The notes under the pieces are model-generated. The model was not told where the DNA came from and did no database searches. It was given only the letters and a program-made list of their open reading frames with translations. DNA of 64,000 nt from the NCBI RefSeq assembly GCF_042477335.2, contig NC_091246.1:209125501-209189500 (forward strand). Reading direction: 5' to 3'. The DNA is from Ovis canadensis. Taxonomy: Eukaryota; Chordata; Mammalia; Artiodactyla; Bovidae. This document shows, piece by piece, positions 59,308 to 64,000 of the stretch; positions within the stretch are counted from its first letter, which is position 1; every line of letters begins with the position of its first letter. A program made the position numbers and the translations under genes.

Positions 59308-60339
59308 CTGGAATTATAATATTTAAAAAAAGGTAAGAAATTCTGAAACATTTGAAATTTATAATAAGATTTCTACTTAACTGTCTTTGAGCAATCTTCC
59401 AATTTATTCATCTTCCTACCTTTTTACCAAGAGAAAACCAACTTTAATTATTTAAAAATATTTAAAGTTGGAATAATAATGAGAATCATAGTGCAAATTT
59501 TTCAAATTTCTAAATCTTATACTATGTTGTGTTCAAGAGCTTTTTGCTATCTGAAAGATTTTGAACACTTAAAAGGCACTCATCAGTAGTTTTTCTTTAA
59601 GAACTCCATTTCCAGTGTTAGCTGAATTTGCTTAGACAAAAGCTAACATCATAATCTAAGTCCTATCCATATAAATATTTTAGTAGCAATGGGGGTAACT
59701 TTATTAAAATGTAAATCAAGTAATAGATATTCCATTAAAAGTATTCTCTAAAGATTGATTTGGGGAGCATAGATCATTTGAGAATTTAAACAATGATGTC
59801 CTTAGTATGTTACAGTAGAATCTTGCTGTTTGATTAATATCATATATGCCTCCCTCAGAAATTGTAGAAAACAGTACAAAAAGTTCTAAAGTACAGTGAA
59901 ATGTCAGTGTAATAGTTACAGGCAATTTTGTAGCTCTGAGATTAGGCTATTCTATTATTGAAATAGCCTTTCAAAATGAAGTCTCTTATTCAAACTCTTT
60001 GTTCATACTCCATTATTCAATTTAAAAGGCAAAATGTGAAATAATCAACCTAGTATTTGTTTTAGTTCATATGGTTTTCAAATGTTAATTGATACCTAGG
60101 CGACAGCATCAGAATCCCTGTTTTTTGTTTTTTTTTTTTTTTAAATACAAATTCCAGGCTCCATTTCCAAATTGAGATTTATTAGGTCAGAGGTGGGACC
60201 TGGGAATGTGTATTTTTGTAAAGATCGGTGAGTGTTTCCAATGGGTAGTCTGGTTTTGGAACCACTGAATTACACAAAGTATTAGAGAAACCTATTATTA
60301 AGTATAATTGCTATTGGGATAAGAAAACTCAGGACTCAC
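59308..60339 (-). other. C2CD6: C2CD6 intron upstream of the giant exon
   Basis: AT-rich sequence with a T-rich tract near 60120 and no recognised young repeat. The open frame at 59716-59925 has no recognisable family and no suitable splice context. Confidence 0.6.
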
Positions 60340-60414
60340 CTGATATGCTGGTTTGAATTCTGTATACTCTGGTTTGAAACACGGTGAAATGTATTCTTTT
60401 GGTGAGAAAACCAC
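60340..60414 (-). CDS. C2CD6: C2CD6 small coding exon, 25 codons
   Basis: On the minus strand an acceptor, TTTATAAG, precedes 60414 and a donor, GTGAGT, starts at 60339. The 75 nt encode VVFSPKEYISPCFKPEYTEF followed by KPAYQ, phase 0 on both sides, so it joins the giant exon in frame. No open frame of notable length marks it; it was found from the splice sites and phase. Confidence 0.78.
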
Positions 60415-60727
60415 CTTATAAAAAGAGAAGTTTTAATTTTAGACTGCTTGTAATGAAAGGATATTTCCCAAGATAATTTTACTCATTCAATAGTTATTAA
60501 AGATATTAAACATTTTAAAAAATAAAGAAATATTTTCCTCATAACTACTGTAATTTGCTAATAATCAAAAGAAGTTTATATCAGACATATATAATAATCT
60601 TCACTTCCCTGACACTACAATACTCTATTGAATCTGTAAAACCAAAATAATGCTCAACAACTTTAAGCAGAAACAAAAGTAGAAAAGAAAACAGAACTGT
60701 TAAAACAAATTTAATCTAGTTTTAAAA

Positions 60728-60905
60728 GGCTGGTGCACTGAGACGACCCAGAGGGATGGTATGGGGACGGAGGAGGGAGGGGCATTCAGGATGGGGAACA
60801 CGTGTATACCTGTGGCGGATTCATGTTGATGTATGGCAAAACCAATACAATATTGTAAAGTAATTAACCTCCAATTAAAATAAATAAATTTATATTAAAA
60901 AGTAA
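60728..60905 (+). mobile_element. L1 3' end
   Basis: A severely 5'-truncated bovine L1 3'UTR (GATGGTATGGGGACGGAGGA, then ACCAATACAATATTGTAAAG) with an A-rich tail. Confidence 0.75.
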
Positions 60906-61091
60906 AAGGTTGTGAAATGCTTTAGATAATAAGTGGCATCTGATATTATATTGAGACAACAATTTCAATGACTCTCAACCTGTAATTGTTAAATAGGTAA
61001 CTACTGCCTAAGGAAACACTTTATGCTAAATCAACGTGTTCAAGAAAATTACAGAAACACTGAAGTTTTGGAGATGGAAGACACTTTGGAT

Positions 61092-61307
61092 GCGTGTGTG
61101 CTCAGTCACGTCCAACTCTTTGTGGCCCCCTGCTCTGTAGCCTGCCAGGCTCCTATGCCCATGGAATTTTCCAGGCTAGAATACTGAAGTAGGGTGTCAT
61201 TTCCTACTCCAGGGGATCTTCCCAACCCAGAGACTGAACCCACATCTCTTGTGTCTCCTGCATTGGTAGGCAGATTCTTAACAACTAGCACCACCTGGGA
61301 AGCCCAG
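61092..61307 (-). mobile_element. Bov-tA SINE
   Basis: A reverse diverged copy ending CACCTGGGAAGCCCAGAAG. AGAAGACACTTT occurs near 61076 (GGAAGACACTTTGGA) and again at 61306, suggesting the target duplication. Confidence 0.85.
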
Positions 61308-61544
61308 AAGACACTTTAGAGATAATCAAGACCTACTCTCTGTTTTACACAAGAATCTGCAGTTGAAGTTATTGCCATAAATTACCAGATTAAATCCTAG
61401 GCATTCTAAATTTTCATCCAATGTGCCTACTACCGCACAATGAAAACTGCAGTGTAAGACAATGGTGCTTTGAAAATATCATAAGATGCATGTACACTTC
61501 CAACTCATTTAGAGAAAATGACACCATCTCTTTGCAGAACACCC

Positions 61545-61595
61545 AGGGCTGATCTCTTTTAGAATGGACTGTTTGGATCTTCTTGCAGTCCTATG
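61545..61595 (-). mobile_element. Very short BovB internal piece
   Basis: About 50 bp (GGGCTGATCTCTTTTAGAAT and on) matching the internal BovB region seen at 25495-25540 and 31350-31400. Confidence 0.55.
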
Positions 61596-62760
61596 TAATA
61601 GGCACATCAAATTTAATGTATACATAATAGGATTCTAGATTACCTCCTTGCTCTCCGCCTCCCTCAAAAAAAAAAAAAAAAAGACACAAAACCTTGGCTT
61701 TTCTCTATTTTTCCTCATCTCAGGTAATGGTGCCATCTCTACTGAACTGTTAGACCAGAAACTTGTGTCAACTTTTCTTTCCTCCTCTTCATGTGTAAGC
61801 CAGCATTAAGTCCTATGGCTACTGCCTTCAAAATATATTAAATATCCAATCATATCCTACCACCACCTACTACCCCTGCAGCACAAGTCACCATCATCTC
61901 TTCCCAACAAGAGTCTCTTAACTAGTCTCTTGCTCCCTGTGACACAGACTGAGAGTTACTTTCCCAAAATACATATTATTTCAAGAACCTCAATTTTTTA
62001 GGAGCAAAAATGTCCCTTACTCAAAAAGCTACATCTTCCAGCCCCCTTTAAAAGACAGGAGTGGCCATGTAACAAGGTTCTGGCCAACTACATATAACTA
62101 AAAACTGTTGGAAGACGCTTTTAAGAGTATATCTTAAAACAGAGGCAGACTGAGCTGACAGGTACTTAGTCAACCTTTATTCCTTTCTTCGTGCTATCTG
62201 GAACACATCGTGATTCCTAGAAGTACAGAGTTCATTTAGTGTTACTCTATACTAACATGCATATGCTGACAATAGATTCCAAAAAGAAAGGACATGTGGG
62301 TCCAGGATGACATCATGAAAACCACTGCACTACTATTTAAGGCAGTGTTTCTAAATTTTTGTTTATAATTCTTAACTGATTCAATAACTTCCACACATAC
62401 TGAGTCTATTCATCCACAATGGAATGAAGCTAGAAATCAATAATAGAAGGAAACTGAAAAAATAACAAATATGAAGAAAGTGAACACTTGTAGCCATAAG
62501 TACACTCAGTGTCCAGAGCTTGATTTACAAATATGCTCTAGTAAAATAACCAGGACTCCATGTAGAAACTATTGATATTATGACTGGGTAAGAAAAATTC
62601 AGTATAAGCCTGGAACATCATAGAGCACTAAAAACTATGAATATGCTCAAAAAATAAAAGGACAGGGGCATGTCATTGGGACACAGGACACACTGAAAGT
62701 CCCAATGGCCAAAGCCGGAAAAATTAATACAACAAAATAATACCATAGATTATAATCCAA

Positions 62761-62813
<53 letters not shown>
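62761..62813. repeat. TG/TA compound microsatellite
   Basis: (TG)n directly followed by a longer (TA)n run, likely polymorphic. Confidence 0.95.
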
Positions 62814-62816
<3 letters not shown>

Positions 62817-63065
62817 ACTATACTCATGAAAATAAATTATATAAATAAATGAGGAAAACAAATCTTTCTCACAGAAGAATTAAGACATGTAGCTACTCCC
62901 CCATCCAAGAAGTAGAGCTTAATTCTGGCCCACCGCCCACCACCCTCACACATACACCCTTGAGGGTAGGCTAGAGTTAGGGACTTACTTCAAAAAATCT
63001 GAACAGTGAAAGCAAAAAAAACAGTCACTGCACAGTGGAGAAACCTGGCAATCAAGACCTAAACG

Positions 63066-64000
63066 AGGTGGGGGGGGGGGGCGGTCCTAAGATGGCAGAG
63101 GAATGGGATGGGGAGACCACTTTCTCCCTAACAAGTTCATCGAAAAATCATTTGAACACTGAGCAAATACCACAAGACAACTTCTGAACACTGGCAGAGG
63201 ACACCAGGCACCCAGAAAGGCAACCCATTGTCTTTAAAAGGAGGTAAGGACAAAAGATAAAAAGAGACAAAAGAGTTAGGGATGGAGACCCGTCTGGGGC
63301 GGGGAAGGAATCTTAAAAGAGAAGTTTCCAAACACCAGGAAATCCTCTCGCTGGCGGGTCTGTGGGGAGTTTTGGAATCTCAGAGGGTGACATAACCAGG
63401 AGGAAAAAATTAAATAATAAAACCCACAGATTAAACGTCTAACTGCAACTCCCAGCAGAGGAGTAGCCCAGATGCTCACGTCCACCACCAGCAAGCAGGG
63501 GCTGAACAGGGAGGCCTGGGCTGCATTGCTTAGGGTAAAGACCGGGCCTGAATGCCCTGAGGGCAATCTGAGGGAGCTAACGTGAGATAGCAACCCAAAC
63601 CACGGGATAGCCAGAGAGGAAAAAGAAAAAAAGAAAAAGAAGAAAGAGAGAGAGAGTGAACTTTCCCATGAAAAGCTCTAACCTAAGGCACTGCCGGCCC
63701 TCTTACAGAACAAAGGACCGAGCGAATACCAGAAGAGAGTTAGCTGGCTGCGGACCGGCCCATCCCCCGCCGGAGGCTGGGAGGCAGGCAGGTGACAGCC
63801 AGAGCCAGAAGAAAAGGGGCAAACTCGGCTCCAGAGATGGCATCCCCTACCAAACTGCGAGCAGGCTCCCATTTGTTAACCAAGTCTTCCTGGGGTCCTG
63901 GACGGTTGACATCCATCAGGAGGGTCGCAGCCAGAGATTAGCAACCCAGAAGAGACACACAACATACCTGTGATCCTGCTGCACACCCAGGAAACCGAGA
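63066..64000 (+). mobile_element. 5' end of a bovine L1 running off the window
   Basis: It starts after a G-run with CGGTCCTAAGATGGCAGAGG and is homologous to the L1 start at 23673. It includes the 5'UTR and continues past 64000, so its coding state is unknown. Confidence 0.8.

Larger units (their letters stand above)
60415..64000 (-). other. C2CD6: Upstream C2CD6 intron, no further exon recognised
   Basis: It holds an L1 3' tail (60728-60905), a Bov-tA (61092-61307), a short BovB piece (61545-61595), a TG/TA microsatellite (62761-62813) and the 5' part of a bovine L1 from 63066 to the window edge. 61600-62760 and 62815-63065 show nothing I can name. Confidence 0.55.

Noticed and set aside
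1..64000. CRISPR arrays, operons, prophage or other prokaryotic systems
   Set aside because: The sequence is clearly mammalian nuclear DNA; repeats are SINE/LINE/LTR and genes are split by introns.

Overview
The window looks like nuclear DNA of a ruminant, most likely cattle or a close bovid. The evidence is the density of Bov-tA and Bov-A2 tRNA-derived SINEs, BovB (RTE-type) LINEs and bovine-type L1 copies, plus split mammalian genes with GT-AG introns. Two protein-coding genes can be assembled exon by exon, and a third gene is implied at a shared promoter. The order TRAK2 (minus), STRADB (plus), C2CD6/ALS2CR11 (minus) matches human 2q33, which supports the names.

Layout. 1 to about 12.57 kb: no coding exon seen, probably the first intron of TRAK2 read on the minus strand. 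About 12.4-13.57 kb: a CpG island with a probable bidirectional TRAK2/STRADB promoter carrying a ZNF143-like site, two CACGCCCC boxes and a short G-rich tandem repeat. 13.17-47.03 kb: STRADB on the plus strand, with a non-coding first exon and 11 coding-bearing exons. Together they encode exactly 418 residues, and every splice phase closes. Its third intron (20.8-36.9 kb) holds a multi-level nest of transposons: an old L1, then BovB, then a near full-length bovine L1, then three minus-strand BovB insertions and SINEs. 47.03-53.0 kb: the tail-to-tail interval between STRADB and C2CD6, with L1 3' ends in inverted arrangement, a BovB fragment, a minus-strand retroviral LTR and SINEs. 53.0-60.4 kb: the three last coding exons of C2CD6 on the minus strand, including a 3.6 kb exon. 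60.4-64 kb: upstream C2CD6 intron, repeats, and the 5' end of a second L1 that runs off the window.

How the genes relate. STRADB is a pseudokinase that, with the scaffold MO25/CAB39, activates the tumour-suppressor kinase LKB1. TRAK2 is a kinesin/dynein adaptor for mitochondria and would share the promoter with it. C2CD6 (CatSper tau) is a testis protein linked to targeting the sperm CatSper calcium channel. There is no sign that C2CD6 works with STRADB; they are simply convergent neighbours.

I did not find a convincing undescribed biological system. The most useful observations are the promoter architecture, the nested insertions with readable target-site duplications (including a candidate 3' transduction), the repeat structure inside the giant C2CD6 exon, a short upstream ORF in the STRADB leader, and one unidentified protein-like fragment in a STRADB intron. 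All family names come from memory of consensus sequences; no search was run.
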